Below, in pieces: positions 33,001-44,125 of a stretch of 64,000 nt of DNA; the first letter of the stretch is position 1; each line of letters opens with the position of its first letter. The notes under the pieces were generated by a model. That model was not told the DNA's origin, did no database searches, and worked only from the letters and a program-made list of their open reading frames with translations. The DNA is from Henricia sp. BOLD:AAB3569 (Eukaryota > Echinodermata > Asteroidea > Spinulosida > Echinasteridae), in assembly GCA_037783545.1 (NCBI GenBank), contig JBBELK010000317.1, forward strand, positions 868,001 to 932,000, in the 5' to 3' direction. The position numbers were made by a program, and so were the translations under genes.

Positions 33001-35597
33001 CGGATATTTGAAAACCTGATATCCAGAGAGCACAATAACAAATGCATACAGAATTGGTAGAATAACGGCTGGGAATTAGCTTTTGGGTGGGAGCGGCGTT
33101 ATAATGAGAGCTATTTACTGAAGATCGTGTTTTGTCTCTCCCACAGGTATCGGAGCTGGAATTGTATTCAACGCCGTCCTCGTAGCAGTTATCGTTTATT
33201 TCAAGAAGGGATACAAGATTGCCAATGGGATTGCGTCTTCTGGAATTGGCACAGGGTCTCTGGCGGTGCCACCTCTGGTTCTACATCTCATGGAGCGCTA
33301 CGGCTGGAGGGGAGCCATCCTCATCAGCTCCGCAATCATGGCAAACACCTTCGCTCTGTTTGCGGTTTTCAGGACTCCTCGGCGTTTTAGTAAGCTGAAC
33401 AAGACAACATCTGCCTCGGTTGGTGATGATACAGAGGCCGGTCTGCAGTTGACAAATTTGATCCCAGATACATTGGGTGACAACTCTGGAGTTTGTGACG
33501 AGTATGATTCTTTGGAGGAAGGACGACGTGTTCGTGACCAGCCCGTTCTCGGCAGTCACGACGATATTGATTCAGTTCACTCTCTTTCCCACAAGAGCTT
33601 CCCAACATCCACAAGATTGATTCTTGCATTGCAAAGGTTGGCGTCAATTCTTGGGTTGACGGTCTTCCTCAGGAGTTATCGTTTTGCTCTTCTTTGTCTA
33701 TTCGCGATTCAGTTCGGTGTTGTGTACTACGGACCAGTAGTTTTCTTTATCTCACGTGCTCAGGACATCGGTACAGCGCCTTCTGTCGCCGCGCTTTTGC
33801 TCAGTATTTACGGCACAGGCAATTGCCTCGGTCGTCTTGTAAACGGATTTTTAATCAGTTGGCGATTGTCTTCAGAGTGTGTTGGCTCAATCTCTTTGGT
33901 TGTGGCTTGTGGCTCATTGCTGACCATGAACATAGATGGCTACGGCTTCTTAGTGGCTTCGTCTTTTCTCTACGGGTTTTCGATTGGCGTCATGGTGGGA
34001 ATAACCGTAATTCTGACCAAGCAATATGTGGGCGTGGTGCAATTCCCTGTCTGTATCGGTTTGTACAATACTGGCGTTGGAATCGGAGCTTTTCTTGGAC
34101 CTGTTATATCAGGTAATACTCCTGCATACTGTTGACACCAATTGATGCAAATGATCACTTCCATTTCACTCAACACAAATTCTGTGGTATAGTGGTATAA
34201 CTAGTCTTGCCCGGAGTAAGATGACGGGTGGTGGCTTCATTGTGTGGTACCGCGGCCGAGTGGTTTGGGTCATTGACTCGCAGTCATAGGTGAAAACTCG
34301 GAGTTGCGAGTTCGAACCTCTCCCCCGACTGCGGCACATGTGCCCTTGAGCATGGCACTTAACCACACTTGCTCCATCCTTCGGAAGGGATGCAAAGCCG
34401 TTGGTCCAGTGTGTTAGGTAACGGTAACGCACTTTAAAGATCCCATGGCATTCTTTCGTGAAGAGCAAGGGGATTCCCCGGTGTCTCTGGACGTTTCTAA
34501 TTCTTCATGGGTTTCCTAACGCTTGCGAGTGACAGTGCAATGGGCACTTTTTAAGGAATCCTTGGTATGAATACCAGAAAGAAATAATAATGGATAATTT
34601 CCAGCATATGCAGCCCGATATGTCACAGAGGGTAACCTTTTCCCAAAGAAAGTTTAAAGGAATTCCTTTTAAGTTTTAAGGGGAGTGTGTTGAGGTATAG
34701 GGGCAGGAGGGGGAGTCCCTTTGTCACATATCGTGCTGCATGGGTATCCATTCCGTTGCTTATTGGTCGGTGGTGTTATCCTGTTACACATCACAAAGTT
34801 GGACGGCACCAACAGATTTCCATAGAACTATGTCTATCCGCACGTACATGTAAGCTGTCTCAGGTCAAGGAACAATCATGCAGTGGCGCACCCAAGGGTC
34901 GGGGTCCTGGGAGTAGCTTGAGCCCCCGCCCCCAAGAGGTTTTAATTTTGTTTCTCTATTTTCTGAAATAAAAGGGCAATGGGCAATCAGTGTTTGACAG
35001 GCATATGGAGCAGGGATGTAGTCGAGTCAATCACAAGTCCTCACAAGCCTTAACGAGTCCACCACAAGTTCCTGGGTCTTAATTCAAGTCAAAAGCTATT
35101 CAAATGAACTCCGACAAAGGCATTCTTTTGTGCATTTTCATCCCTTGCTTCTTGTTACTGGACTTGTGACGGATTTGCGGGGGACTTGTCACGGACTTGT
35201 GATTTTATCGGCTCTGGACTTGTGATAGACTTGTAATGGACTCGACTACCCTGCTGTGGATATCGGCATTGACGACGTCGTCGTAGGATGGCCACAGCAG
35301 AACGCTTGGATTTAACACTATAAGTATGCATCATGGGACAAGTTGTGTCAGCTTGTGCGCCACTGTCCACAAGCTTAATGTAGTTAGATAAAGGCAAATA
35401 ACATTTTCGATAACATTAATTTTAAATTTTTTTTTTGGTTTTCCCCCACAGGGTGGCTCTATGACGCCTCACAAGATTACAGACTGATCTTCTACGTGTG
35501 TGCCGGAATCTGTCTCATCTGCGCAGTCCAAGTGATCCTGATGCCCCAGTTGAAACGATTAGAGCCAGGAATGAACCTCGAACCATCAGAAAGATAG
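27045..35597 (+). CDS. SLC16/monocarboxylate transporter-like protein, array copy 1
   Basis: Coding exons 27045-27297, 31757-31897, 33147-34112, 35452-35597 (253+141+966+146 nt, all introns phase 1, GT-AG) give 501 residues. Family evidence: SGGAWTIVVV at the start of TM1 (family norm DGGWGW), LIGGVLVKRYSCR after TM2, YFKKGYKIANGIASSGIGTG in TM5, a ~90-residue acidic cytosolic loop (about 207-295) between TM6 and TM7, GTGNCLGRLVNG in TM8, and GGWLYDASQDY before TM12. In TM8 the Arg corresponding to the catalytic Arg of MCT1 is kept (about R361), while the neighbouring Asp is Asn (about N357), as in several non-lactate SLC16 members, so the substrate cannot be inferred. Expected in the plasma membrane. 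The ATG is followed closely after an acceptor-like TTTACAG (27019), so a non-coding 5' exon is likely. Intron 1 is enlarged to 4.5 kb by a MITE and a Tc1 element. Confidence 0.93.
27664..28567. mobile_element. ~900-bp MITE-like element saturated with ACGTATGC/CTTATG motif
   Basis: Ends GGCCCTGTCACACCTTGACG and complementary ...CGTGAATGTGTGACAAGGCC. The left flank is TTAA and the right TTTA, consistent with a decayed TTAA duplication. The whole interior repeats CAGCGTATGC, ACGTATAC, AACTTAT and complements. Frames of 75 and 114 codons inside it are motif-driven. In intron 1 of transporter copy 1 only. Confidence 0.8.
28571..29256. other. intron 1 of transporter copy 1: nothing recognised
   Basis: AT-rich, no convincing frame or repeat with a clear boundary. 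Not present in the shorter intron 1 of copies 2 and 3, so it arrived with, or belongs to, transposon-derived DNA unique to copy 1. Confidence 0.4.
29259..30792 (+). mobile_element. Tc1-like transposon, 1.53 kb, long TIRs
   Basis: TA at 29257-29258 and 30793-30794 bracket ends CACTGGTCAATAGAAAATAA and (complement of right end) CACTGGTCAAAAGAAAATAA. The inverted repeats extend about 165-190 bp: 'gacaaggatttcttgagtc' and 'gggtatgttttgtttgtcac' are found in both. The left arm has ~30 extra bases after CACGCTTCA. Present only in transporter copy 1. Confidence 0.93.
29546..30555 (+). pseudogene. Tc1 transposase, DD34E, frameshifted
   Basis: Order of parts: helix-turn-helix segment (MIQDGRTQRNAATEF...SQSCIRNVWRRFQETQ), the GRPR-like linker (HGSGRPRATTAVDDRYL), then after a frameshift near 29755 the catalytic domain with VLFTDQSRF (first Asp), LMDDNARPHRAR (second Asp) and SPDLNPIENIW (Glu). 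Exactly 34 residues separate the second Asp from the Glu, the DD34E spacing of Tc1. An in-frame TAA at 30025-30027 also breaks it. It therefore cannot make an active enzyme as it stands. Confidence 0.93.
31120..31262 (-). mobile_element. tRNA-Leu/Ser-like SINE, minus strand
   Basis: Minus strand reads TGTGGCCGAGTGGTTTAGGT (A box) then GGGTTCGAAACT (B box), followed by a second A-box-like TGTGGCTGAGTGGTTTAGG at about 31122-31142. Orthologous copies sit at 39650-39793 and 50508-50647 in the other transporter introns, so insertion predates the gene duplications. Confidence 0.7.
31332..31600 (+). mobile_element. tRNA-derived SINE, plus strand
   Basis: CTGTGGCTGAGCGGTTTGG (A box) and GGTTCGAATCTAGG (B box, about 31390) precede the body CCTTGGGCAAGGCACTTTGC shared with the 1518-1813 SINE. 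The 3' limit is approximate. Orthologues: about 39859-40135 and 50715-50995. Confidence 0.75.
31903..32348. mobile_element. Tc1-type palindromic MITE at transporter intron 2 donor
   Basis: TA at 31901-31902 and 32349-32350. Left end CAGTTGAAGTCTGAAGTATA; right end (complement) CAGTTGAAGTCGGACGTTTA. Copies 2 and 3 read GGGTATACATGAAGAG straight across, the exact empty site. The element is one ~235-bp unit (itself bounded by inverted CAGTTGAAGTC ends, to 32139) followed by an inverted copy of that unit. It starts five bases into the intron. The first six intron bases GTATAC are unchanged because the element begins with C. Confidence 0.93.
32351..33146. other. rest of transporter copy 1 intron 2
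   Basis: Matches 40436-41207 and 51290-52106 in copies 2 and 3 with small indels. No reading frame or named repeat seen. The acceptor reads TCTCCCACAG. Confidence 0.6.
34243..34593 (+). mobile_element. full-length tRNA-derived SINE in intron 3, copy 1
   Basis: GGCCGAGTGGTTTGGGTC (A box) and GCGAGTTCGAACCTC (B box), then GTGCCCTTGAGCATGGCACT, GTTGGTCCAGTGTGTTAGGT, GGGGATTCCCCGGTGTCTCT, and a 3' end GGAATCCTTGGTATGAATAC followed by CAGAAAGAAATAATAA. Orthologues at 42209-42540 (5' deleted) and 53205-53555. Confidence 0.85.
35012..35252. mobile_element. CAAGTCC/GGACTTG foldback, intron 3, copy 1
   Basis: CAGGGATGTAGTCGAGTCAA at the left pairs with GACTCGACTACCCTG at the right. The interior has tandem ACAAGTCC then GGACTTGTGA motifs. 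Present at the equivalent place in all three transporter genes, so older than the array. Confidence 0.8.
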
Positions 35598-35776
35598 CCA
35601 CGCGCTTTCACCGTAAAAACTGTATTGTCTGGTAAATTAGGAACTAACAAAATTTGAGAGATTATATTTCAACTTTTCAAGCAAAAACGTAAGAGGAATC
35701 AAAATCAGAGAAATTGTATTTATGTGTGTGTTTATTTAGCTTTTTAGCTTAGTAAATGAGAAAAATATAAAACGAC

Positions 35777-36155
35777 CAGTCTGATGATACGCAGATATAC
35801 GTGTTTGTCAAACCTCCCGATCGTGACAGTGCCATCGATCGCCTCACAAAGTGTGTCAACGCTATTCGGACGTGGATGACTGAAAACAAACAAAACGGAG
35901 TTGCTCCACGTGCGCTCGAGGTTCGCTAAACATGTGCCTGGTGTCGGCATTACCGTTGGCAACTCGGACATTGTTTCTTCTTAAGATGTTCGAAATCGTG
36001 GAGTTATTCTGGACAATAGTCTCACATCGATGCTGTCATGGTAATGCCTGGCTGTATTTTTAACCTTTTAATCTTGGTTTGTATGCACTTTGTATTTTTA
36101 GTGATGTTAAGTGCATTGAGGCCGTAGCTATATAAGTTCGAGGTAATAACATTTA
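35777..36155 (+). pseudogene. CR1/L2-like reverse transcriptase fragment, internally deleted (copy 1)
   Basis: Starts at SDDTQIYVFVKPPD, the YADD-type catalytic box of a non-LTR reverse transcriptase, then continues IDRLTKCVNAIRTWM. The adjacent bases GACAATAGTCTCACATCGAT run directly into ATGGTAATGCCTGGCTG, skipping about 850 bp that are retained in copy 3 (54715-55990). Plus strand, 5'-truncated. Sits in the 3' flank, about 180 bp after the stop codon. Confidence 0.75.
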
Positions 36156-36567
36156 ATTTTACTCAGTGATTTTAATCCCGTGATTTATATTTATACATTC
36201 CCTATTAAATTTATAAAAGCCTCGATGGTGCTACATGGAGTATATTATTCTTATAGTTTATTTTTTGTCTGTTTATTGGACGTCGATTTGCAGACCGAAG
36301 GCCGAACTGCATAAAACCTAAAGTGTTTTCCATCTAAACATCGAGATCTGAGACACTGAGTAGTCCTCTTACTCTTCATGAATAACATAATGTTTTGGGA
36401 TCCTTTAAATGTGTTACACAATCAACGGCTTGACTTCCTATTAAAGGATGGAGCAGTTGTGCTAAGAGTGCCTTGCAAGGGTACTTGGTACACTACTGCC
36501 GATCTCGCAACACCACGTTTTCAGCTGAATGTTGCGAGTCAACGGACTCTTGCATATACATTTTACG

Positions 36568-36753
36568 GTCTAACTTTGTTTGGTTCCTGTACGTGCGCGC
36601 CGTCGACATTGCACCGTGTGGACAGGGAACTAGTTTATGTGCAGCTGGGTGCCTTTTGTTACATACAGCTGGCACATAAACTAGTTCCCTGTCCACACGG
36701 TGCAATGTCGACCGCGCGCACGTACACGAACCAAGCAACGTAATTAGACCGCC
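36568..36753. repeat. long hairpin, ~80-bp arms
   Basis: Left arm GTGCGCGCCGTCGACATTGC ... GGGAACTAGTTTATGTGC (36568-36645) pairs almost perfectly with 36663-36753, around an 18-nt loop. Copy 2's flank (44570-44610) keeps only one short arm end, so the hairpin was gained here or lost there. A frame of 121 codons crosses it and is an artefact. Confidence 0.8.
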
Positions 36754-36779
36754 TTTCACAGAGACTAACATTTACGTTA

Positions 36780-37768
36780 TGTTCGGTTCGTCCATTGATC
36801 GACGTTTGTAACCAAGTCGCTCTTTAGTCGTTCTGACTGACTGCCAGTCGATCTTTCGATTCGCAGTGAATCCAATCGCTTCAAATCTTTCATTAGAACT
36901 TCGGCCGTACTTAAAGGATCGTGACCATTTTTACCGCCCGCTTTTTCCCATGGATTTTTGAAATTTTGATACCATATCATGTGTCACATTTTTCTTATTA
37001 CAATTCTGAAATTTCGCGCTCTCAATCCGTATATTTTCTGGGATATCGTAAAAAATCCAACGAAGTTTAGTAAACTAATTTATCTGGTTACGTAAAGCAG
37101 TGCAGTAATAATGTTTGCTGATGTTTTTCTGTGTTACTACATTTGCAAACAGAAGCAAACGTCTGGAATACAATCATGTGATCACTATTGGCTGGCTCTA
37201 ATCACATGACCTGAAACTGGTTCCTGATTGGTTCAGACATAAAACATGAGCGAACAAATGTTTGCCAATAGCAGCATGTTCAAACACGAGCAAACACAGT
37301 TTGGTGCAGTTTGCTGTTGTTTGCTAATGTTTTATGTGCCGTCCACACCTGCAAACGTTTCTGAAAAACATTTTTATAAACTTGAAGTTTGGTCATGTTT
37401 TATGTGAAATGTTTGCCAGTGTGGACGAGTACGCGCAGACTGATAACCGATTGTTCCCATTATAATTATTGCATGTAACAGTGTCATAGTCCAACTATTG
37501 TTTGTTCATGCAAACTGCTATATTTTCTTAATCTCGGTATATAGGGCGGCCGGTACAACACAGACTAGGTGACATCATTCATAGTGGTGGACTGGCAGAG
37601 TTTTGGAGACTGGGCAACTGCTGTATATCTAGTACAACTACAAGGAGTGAGCTAACCCTGGAATGATTTTATAACCTTAAAGGAATATAGTGTATGCTAT
37701 ATATGCAAGCATCCAGTGAAATAAGGACTGCCGGTGCAAGGGTATAATAAATTGTGACTATACACCTG
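36780..37768. other. spacer between transporter copies 1 and 2
   Basis: Includes the dispersed repeat at about 36930-37100 and a GTTTGCnn/GCAAAC-rich stretch (37105-37440) with motifs like CATGTTTTATGTG iterated. The string GCAGCATGTTCAAACACGAG (37271-37290) is the intact target of the 3.25-kb insertion seen between copies 2 and 3. No gene. Confidence 0.55.
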
Positions 37769-37872
37769 GGGCGCGTTTAATAGCGCAATACGTATGCATA
37801 CCGACAATACGGTGAAGGTATATACGAAAATACCCGTACCAGCGTACGTATTGTGCTATTGAACGCGCCCCT
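37769..37872. mobile_element. 104-bp foldback, GGGGCGCGTT ends
   Basis: GGGGCGCGTTTAATAGCGCA pairs with the complementary TGTGCTATTGAACGCGCCCC. TACGTAT motifs fill the centre. The orthologous copy upstream of the third gene is at about 48622-48724. Confidence 0.8.
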
Positions 37873-38264
37873 GCGTGGCCACTCCATTTTTCCTTAGTGC
37901 AACCTGGACAAGATGAAATGCGAAATGTTGTTGTTGTTGTTGTATTTTTGTATGGCATATTCGGCAACTAAGGCCCTTTATGCCATCAACTATACAGTTT
38001 TAGCTTTAACTATACTATATTATCAACTTGAGATGACGAAGAAGGAGTTGCAGTTTTAGAAGTGGGAGGAAAACCCCCAGAGAAATGCCCCAGGGGAAAA
38101 CCCACGCGGTCAAGTAGGGACTGAATGCGAAATGGACACAGAGTCTGCCTTTTTATAGTCGAGTTTATTTACAAAGGTATTTTCTTTTGATTGTGTAGGG
38201 TATAGGCCTATTCAAGGCTTGGGTACTGATAACCAACGACAGCAAAATCGGAAAATAAAATTAA

Positions 38265-38710
38265 AGTTGCACTGTCCGTGTTTGCGTAAAGGGATTTAAA
38301 AAAAATTTTACACTAGCGAACGAAATTAGAAAGCTTACATGTCCCTGTAATGAAACAAACAAAATAATAATAAAAACTTAAAATTCCGACGTCGGGAATA
38401 GACTACTAACTTGAAAACGTCACCCTGTGTGTGATCAAGGTTACTGGGTCTACACTAAAACCAGTGAACTGTTTTAGTGTAGACAAAACTGGCGTTTCAA
38501 ATTACCAACGAATGTTTAGACCCAATTACCATGGTAACCGACGTCACACTTTAGTATTGAGATACAAGCCTTATCTTGAAAGGATGGATTTTTACGTTCT
38601 TGGTACCAAATGAAATGTGATAGTTTTTTATATATTCTAGAAAAATAGCAATTTTACTTTAACAAATACAATTTGACGCTCAAATCGGCATAAAATCGGA
38701 CAGTGCAACT
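38265..38710. mobile_element. TTAA-flanked MITE upstream of transporter copy 2
   Basis: TTAA at 38261-38264 and 38711-38714. Ends AGTTGCACTGTCCG and complement. Inside, a perfect 13-bp hairpin (38448-38460 with 38472-38484). Ends about 135 bp before the ATG. Same element at 49118-49563 before copy 3; partial copies at 26440-26580 and 56913-57090. Confidence 0.85.
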
Positions 38711-38846
38711 TTAAGTAACGACAAAGATAAAGTTGTATTTTCGCCCCAAAGTATTTAAAGGTTTGTTTTACAACTAACGTTGGGTGAAAAGTTGGCAAAA
38801 TTTACCCATTATTGTTTACAGTGCACATTTCCTAACCGAATAGGTT

Positions 38847-41800
38847 ATGAAAACCACTCGGCGGAAATTGAGTGTTGACCATGAAACGGACAGCGTGTCG
38901 AAACCAGTCGGGAGCTGGACATCCGGGGGTGTCTGGACCATCGTGGTCGTCATCTCATGTCACTTAATCTGTACACTCATTGGCATTCCACTTCAAAGCG
39001 GCAACATCTTCTATTTGAATTGGAGGAATGAATTTAAGAGTAATTCCAGGGAAACTGCGACCGTTCAGAGCGTTTGCTCAGCTACTGCTAATATCGGCGG
39101 TAAGTTTAGAATTAAAGCCTCATGTTTTGTCTTAACGGGTAGTTCTTAAATTTCTTATACAGCGCATTCTATGTCTGCCAACATCGCAATGCGCATTGAG
39201 ACCAGGAACTGTCTAAACATTAAAGGTACACACCGGCCTACTGTTTACATGATTTAGTGATATAGCAGCATTGACAATACTTTTTTGATGGTCGTTGTGA
39301 AAAAAGATCATCAAAATATCCCCTAATTTACTAAAGAAGTGCAAAATTAACAAAAACGGTTAAAAGACGGGTTATACGCTTACCAGCCGTTGCAACTACG
39401 CGCGAGCCTCACGACTTTGTCACAAACGATTCGCTCTTCTCCTGCTGCTCAGGATATCTCAAATTTTCTGCTCACGATTTCACTGGACAGCCCGGACGAC
39501 CGAATATGAATTTCCGTTTTCTTTTGAGGAGTTGGCATCATGTTTTTTCTTCACGAACGTACACCGGAGCAATACGCTCGTGATGTGTGTGTGTGCACTC
39601 AGGCTATTTGCCGTGCTGCGCGGGGCAAATATCCGACACTCCACATATCTGACATAAACCACTCAGCCACAGCTAGTAGTCCAAGAGGCAACACGGTAGT
39701 CCCTGATTCTGTCAGTCACTGCCTTGAGTGGTTTCGAACCCTAGCGCTTCAATCTGCAGTTTGCGATTCAGTGACCTAAACCACTCGGCCACAGTACATG
39801 TATATTCTAAAAGGTGCCCTGATCTTGTCAGAGATGCCAGGCTAAATAAGCCTATATACTGTGGTTGACCGGTCTGGTGCATCTTTCGCGGGATCTGTTT
39901 GATCGTACAGGTTTTAGGTTCGAATCTAGGTGGTGCCGTGGTGCGTGTGGCCTTGGGCAAGGCACTTTGCCATAAATTGTCCCTCTCCGTCCAGAAGCAA
40001 ATGGGTAGTGAATGTGTTATGTGTTAGATTAGCTCATAAGCACCTAAAAGGCAGCCTTACGATAAGAACAATTTATCATCAATGTACTGTTAATGAAACA
40101 AGCGTGGGTGCTCTAATGCATACCACTTTGGCCACCTGACATTAAACTTTGACGAAGGCTCTGCTGGTGAAGAATAACATGTTGGGTGATAGGGTATAGT
40201 CTCAACCATCCCCGTTCTCTTCCAATGCACTGTATAGCACAATAGAGATTTTGTCACTATAATTGTAATTTTACTTAAAATGTTCAGGTCTCATCGGCGG
40301 AGTTTTGGTGAAACGGTACAGCTGCAGGTGTGTGGGAATGATAGGAGTGACACTGACGTGCCTGGGTCTATTTTGCAGTTCCTTTGTTGTGGACATCTTT
40401 CAGCTATACGTTACAGCGTTCATAATGGGTATACATGAAGAGTAATTATTTGTTTTTCCTGGAAAAAAGAAGACTCTATTATGTCTTGCGTTATAGAACA
40501 GTTCAACCGGCCCCCTGAATTGGTTCTATAGAGTCCAAACTGCTGATTGGAAGGGTACTGGACTGATACTTTGCGTTCCAATCCTTGTCTTCAGAGCGAG
40601 ATTTGGAACGCCACTTGCAACTTTTCAATTATCCGACTGATTAATTATAAAGAGGCCTGAATGAACCGTTCTATAGGAGTGCACAACATCACGTGTGTCG
40701 TACTTCGATACCGATTGGCTCTTTCCATATAATGCTAAAACCAACTCCTAGTATAGAGATGCCGGTCCTCCCGGAATTTGTAACAGACCTTTTACAAAAT
40801 TATTGATATCATGACTCCTGACACAGATAAATTTATAGATGTGTCTAAAGTCAGGAGATCAGCCTACTTTCCATGTGTCTTCTTTAAAATCCGGGAAAGC
40901 TGGCAGCTCTGCAGTATCTATTTATTTTGGTATTCACACAACTCATCGCGTTAATGCATGGTGGTAAAACTTTAAAAAGCACACGTGCTTTAACAAAATG
41001 CACACGAGGTCATTGTAGCGCTTTTCAAGGGAGCAAAGATAGGCGGATATTTAAAAACCTGATATCCAGAGAGCACAATAACAAATGCATACAGAATTGG
41101 TAGAATAACGGCTGGGAATTAGCTTTATATCAGAAAAAGCCTTTGGGTGGGAGCGGCGTTATAATGAGAGCTACTTTACTGAAAATCGTTTTTTGTCTCT
41201 CCCACAGGTTTCGGAGTTGGAATTGTATCCAACGCCGTCTTCGTAGCAGTTATTGTTTATTTCAAGAAGGGATACAAGATTGCCAATGGGATTGCGTCTT
41301 CTGGAATTGGTACAGGGTCTCTGGCGGTGCCACCTCTGGTTCTACATCTCATGAAGCGCTACGGCTGGAGGGGAGCCATCCTCATCAGCTCCGCAATCAT
41401 GGCAAACACCTTCGCCTTGTTTGCGGTTTTCAGGACTCCTCGGCGTTTCAATAAGCTGAACAAGACAAAATCTGCCTCGGCTGGTGATGATACAGAGGCC
41501 GGTCTGCAGTTGAAAAATTTGATCCGAGATACATTGGGTGACAACTCTGGAGTTTGTGACGAGTATGATTCTTTGGAGGAGGGACGACGTGTTCGTGACC
41601 AGCCCGTTCTCGGCAGTCACGACGATATTGATTCAGTTCACTCTCTTTCCCACAAGAGCTTCCCAACATCCACAAGATTGGTTCTTGCATTGCAAAGGTT
41701 GGCGTCAATTCTTGGGTTGACGGTCTTCCTCAGGAGTTATCGTTTTGCTCTTCTCTGTCTATTCGCGATTCAGTTGGGTGTTGTGTACTACGGACCAGTA

Positions 41801-43556
41801 GTTTTCTTTATCTCACGTGCTCAGGACATCGGTACAGCGCCTTCTGTCGCCGCGCTTTTGCTCAGTATTTACGGCACAGGCAATTGCCTCGGTCGTCTTG
41901 TCAACGGATTTTTAATTAGTTGGCGATTGTCTTCCGAGTGTGTTGGCTCAATTTCTTTGGTTGTGGCTTGTGGCTCATTGCTGACCATGAACATAGATGG
42001 CTACGGCTTCTTAGTGGCTTCGTCTTTTCTCTACGGGTTTTCGATTGGCATCATGGTGGGAATAACCTTAATTCTGACCAGGCAATATGTGGGCGTGGTG
42101 CAATTCCCTGTCTGTACCGGTTTGTACCATACTGGGTTTGGAATTGGAGCTTTTCTTGGACCTGTTATATCAGGTAATACTCCTGCATACTGTTGACACC
42201 AATTTATGTGGTTTGGGTCCTTGACTCGCAGTCATAGGTGAACACTCGGGGTTGCGGGTTCGAACCTCTCCCCGACTGTGGCACATGTGCCCTTGAGCAT
42301 GGCACTCAACCACACTTGCTCCATCCTTCGGAAGGGATGTAAAGCCGTTGGTCCAGTGTGTTGGGTAAGGGTAACGCACTTTAAAGATCACACGGCATTC
42401 TTTCGTGAAGAGCAAGGGGATTCCCCGGTGTCTCTGGACGTTTGTAATTATTCATGGGTTTCCTAACGCTTGCGAGTGACAGTGCAATGGACACTTTTTA
42501 AGGAGTCCTTGGTATGAATACCAGAAAGAAATAATGAATAATAAAAAAGAGTTGCAATTTCCAGCATATGCAGCACGATATGTGACAGAGGGTACCCTTG
42601 TCCCAAAGAAATTTTAAAGGAATTCCTTTTAAGTTTTAATGGGAGTGTGTTGAGGTATAGGGGCAGGAGGGGAGTCCCTTTGTCACATATCGTGCTGGGT
42701 ATCCATTCCGTTGCTTATTGGTCGGTGGTGTTATCCTGTTACACATCACAAAGTTGGACGGCACCAACAGATTTCCATCGAACTATGTCTATCCGCACGT
42801 ACATGTAAGCTGTCTCAGGTCAATGAACAATCATGCAGTGGCGCACCCAAGAGTCGGGGGGTCATGGGGTAGCTTGAGCCCCAATCCCCAAGATGTTTTA
42901 ATTGTTTCCCTCTATTTTCTGAAATAAAAAGCACAATGGGCAATCAGTGTTTGACAGGGATATGGAGCAGGGTTGTAGTCGAGTCCATCACAAGTCCTCA
43001 CAAGCCTTAACGAGTCCACCACAAGTTCATGGGTCTTAATTCAAGTCACAAGCTATTCAAATGAACTCCGACAAAGGCATTCTTTTGTGCGTGTTCATCC
43101 CTTGCTTCTTGTTACTGGACTTGTGACGGATTTGCGGGGGACTTGTCACGGACTTGTGATTTTATCGGCTCTGGACTTGTGATAGACTTGTAATGGACTC
43201 GACTACCCTGCTATGGATATCGGCATTGACGACGTCATCGTAGGATGGCCACAACAAAACGCTTGGATTTAACACTATAAGTATGCATCATGGGACAAGT
43301 TGTGTCAGCTTGTGCGCCACTGTCCACAAGCTTAATGTAGTTAGATAAAGGCAAATAACATTTTCAATAACATTTAATTTTTAATAATTTGTTTTTCTTT
43401 TCCCCTACAGGGTGGCTCTATGACGCATCACAAAATTACAGACTGATCTTCTACGTGTGTGCCGGAATCTGTCTCATCTGCGCAGTCCAAGTGATCCTGA
43501 TGCCCCAGTTGAAACGATTAGAGCCAGGAATGAACCTCGAACCATCAGAAAGATAG
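38847..43556 (+). CDS. SLC16/monocarboxylate transporter-like protein, array copy 2
   Basis: Coding exons 38847-39099, 40288-40428, 41208-42173, 43411-43556, with the same lengths, phases and 501-residue product as copy 1. Intron 1 is 1.2 kb because the MITE and Tc1 of copy 1 are absent. It is the most distinct copy in exon 3: GFGVGIVSNAVFVAV instead of GIGAGIVFNAVLVAV, LKNLIRD instead of LTNLIPD in the cytosolic loop, and GIMVGITLILTRQ with CTGLYHTGFGIGAF near TM10-TM11. TM8 keeps the Arg and the Asn. In exon 1 it resembles copy 3 (IGIPLQSG, ETATVQS). No disabling change is seen, so it is probably functional; a shift in substrate is possible but not shown. Confidence 0.92.
42209..42540 (+). 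mobile_element. SINE in intron 3, copy 2, promoter deleted
   Basis: Orthologue of the 34243-34593 SINE. About 100 bp are missing between 'ccaatttatgtggt' and 'ttgggtcc', removing the A box. The sister copies have GTGGT on both sides of the missing part, so the deletion fits a short-homology mechanism. Confidence 0.8.
42970..43208. mobile_element. CAAGTCC/GGACTTG foldback, intron 3, copy 2
   Basis: Orthologue of 35012-35252: CAGGGTTGTAGTCGAGTCCA to GGACTCGACTACCCTG. Confidence 0.8.
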
Positions 43557-43735
43557 CCACGCGCTTTTACCGTAAAAACTGTATTGTCTGGTAAATTAGG
43601 AACTAACAAAATTTGAGAGATTATATTTCAACTTTTCAAGCAAAAACGTAAGAGGAATCAAAATCAGAGAAATTGTATTTATGTGTGTGTTTATTTAGCT
43701 TTTTAGCTTAGTAAATGAGAAAAATATAAAACGAT

Positions 43736-44125
43736 CAGTCTGATGATACGCAGATATACGTGTTTGTCAAACCTCCCGATCGTGACAGTGCCATCGATCG
43801 CCTCACAAAGTGTGTCAACGCTATTCGGACGTGGATGACTGAAAACAAACTCATGCAAAACGACTCGAAAACGGAGTTGCTCCAGGTGCGCTCGAGGTTC
43901 GCTAAACATGTGCCTGGTGTAGGCATTACCGTTGGCAACTCGGACATTGTTTCTTCTTAAGATGTTCGAAATCGTGGAGTTATTCTGGACAATAGTCTCA
44001 CATCGATGCTGTCATGGTAATGCCTGGCTGTATTTTTAACCTTTTTAATCTTGGTTTGTATGCACTTTGTATTTTTAGTGATGTTAAGCGCATTGAGGCC
44101 GTAGCTATATAAGTTCGAGGTAATA
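43736..44125 (+). pseudogene. CR1/L2-like reverse transcriptase fragment, internally deleted (copy 2)
   Basis: Same fragment as at 35777-36155 with the same internal deletion junction (CACATCGATGCTGTC|ATGGTAATGCC). It keeps 15 bp more (NKLMQNDSKTELLQ) that copy 1 lost. The shared junction means copies 1 and 2 have a common ancestor for this flank that copy 3 does not share. Confidence 0.75.

Noticed and set aside
33266-33300. Translation start at 33266 for a 289-residue transporter
   Set aside because: That open stretch begins at a GTG inside exon 3. The spliced four-exon model provides the missing first TM segments and an ATG, in phase, in all three copies.
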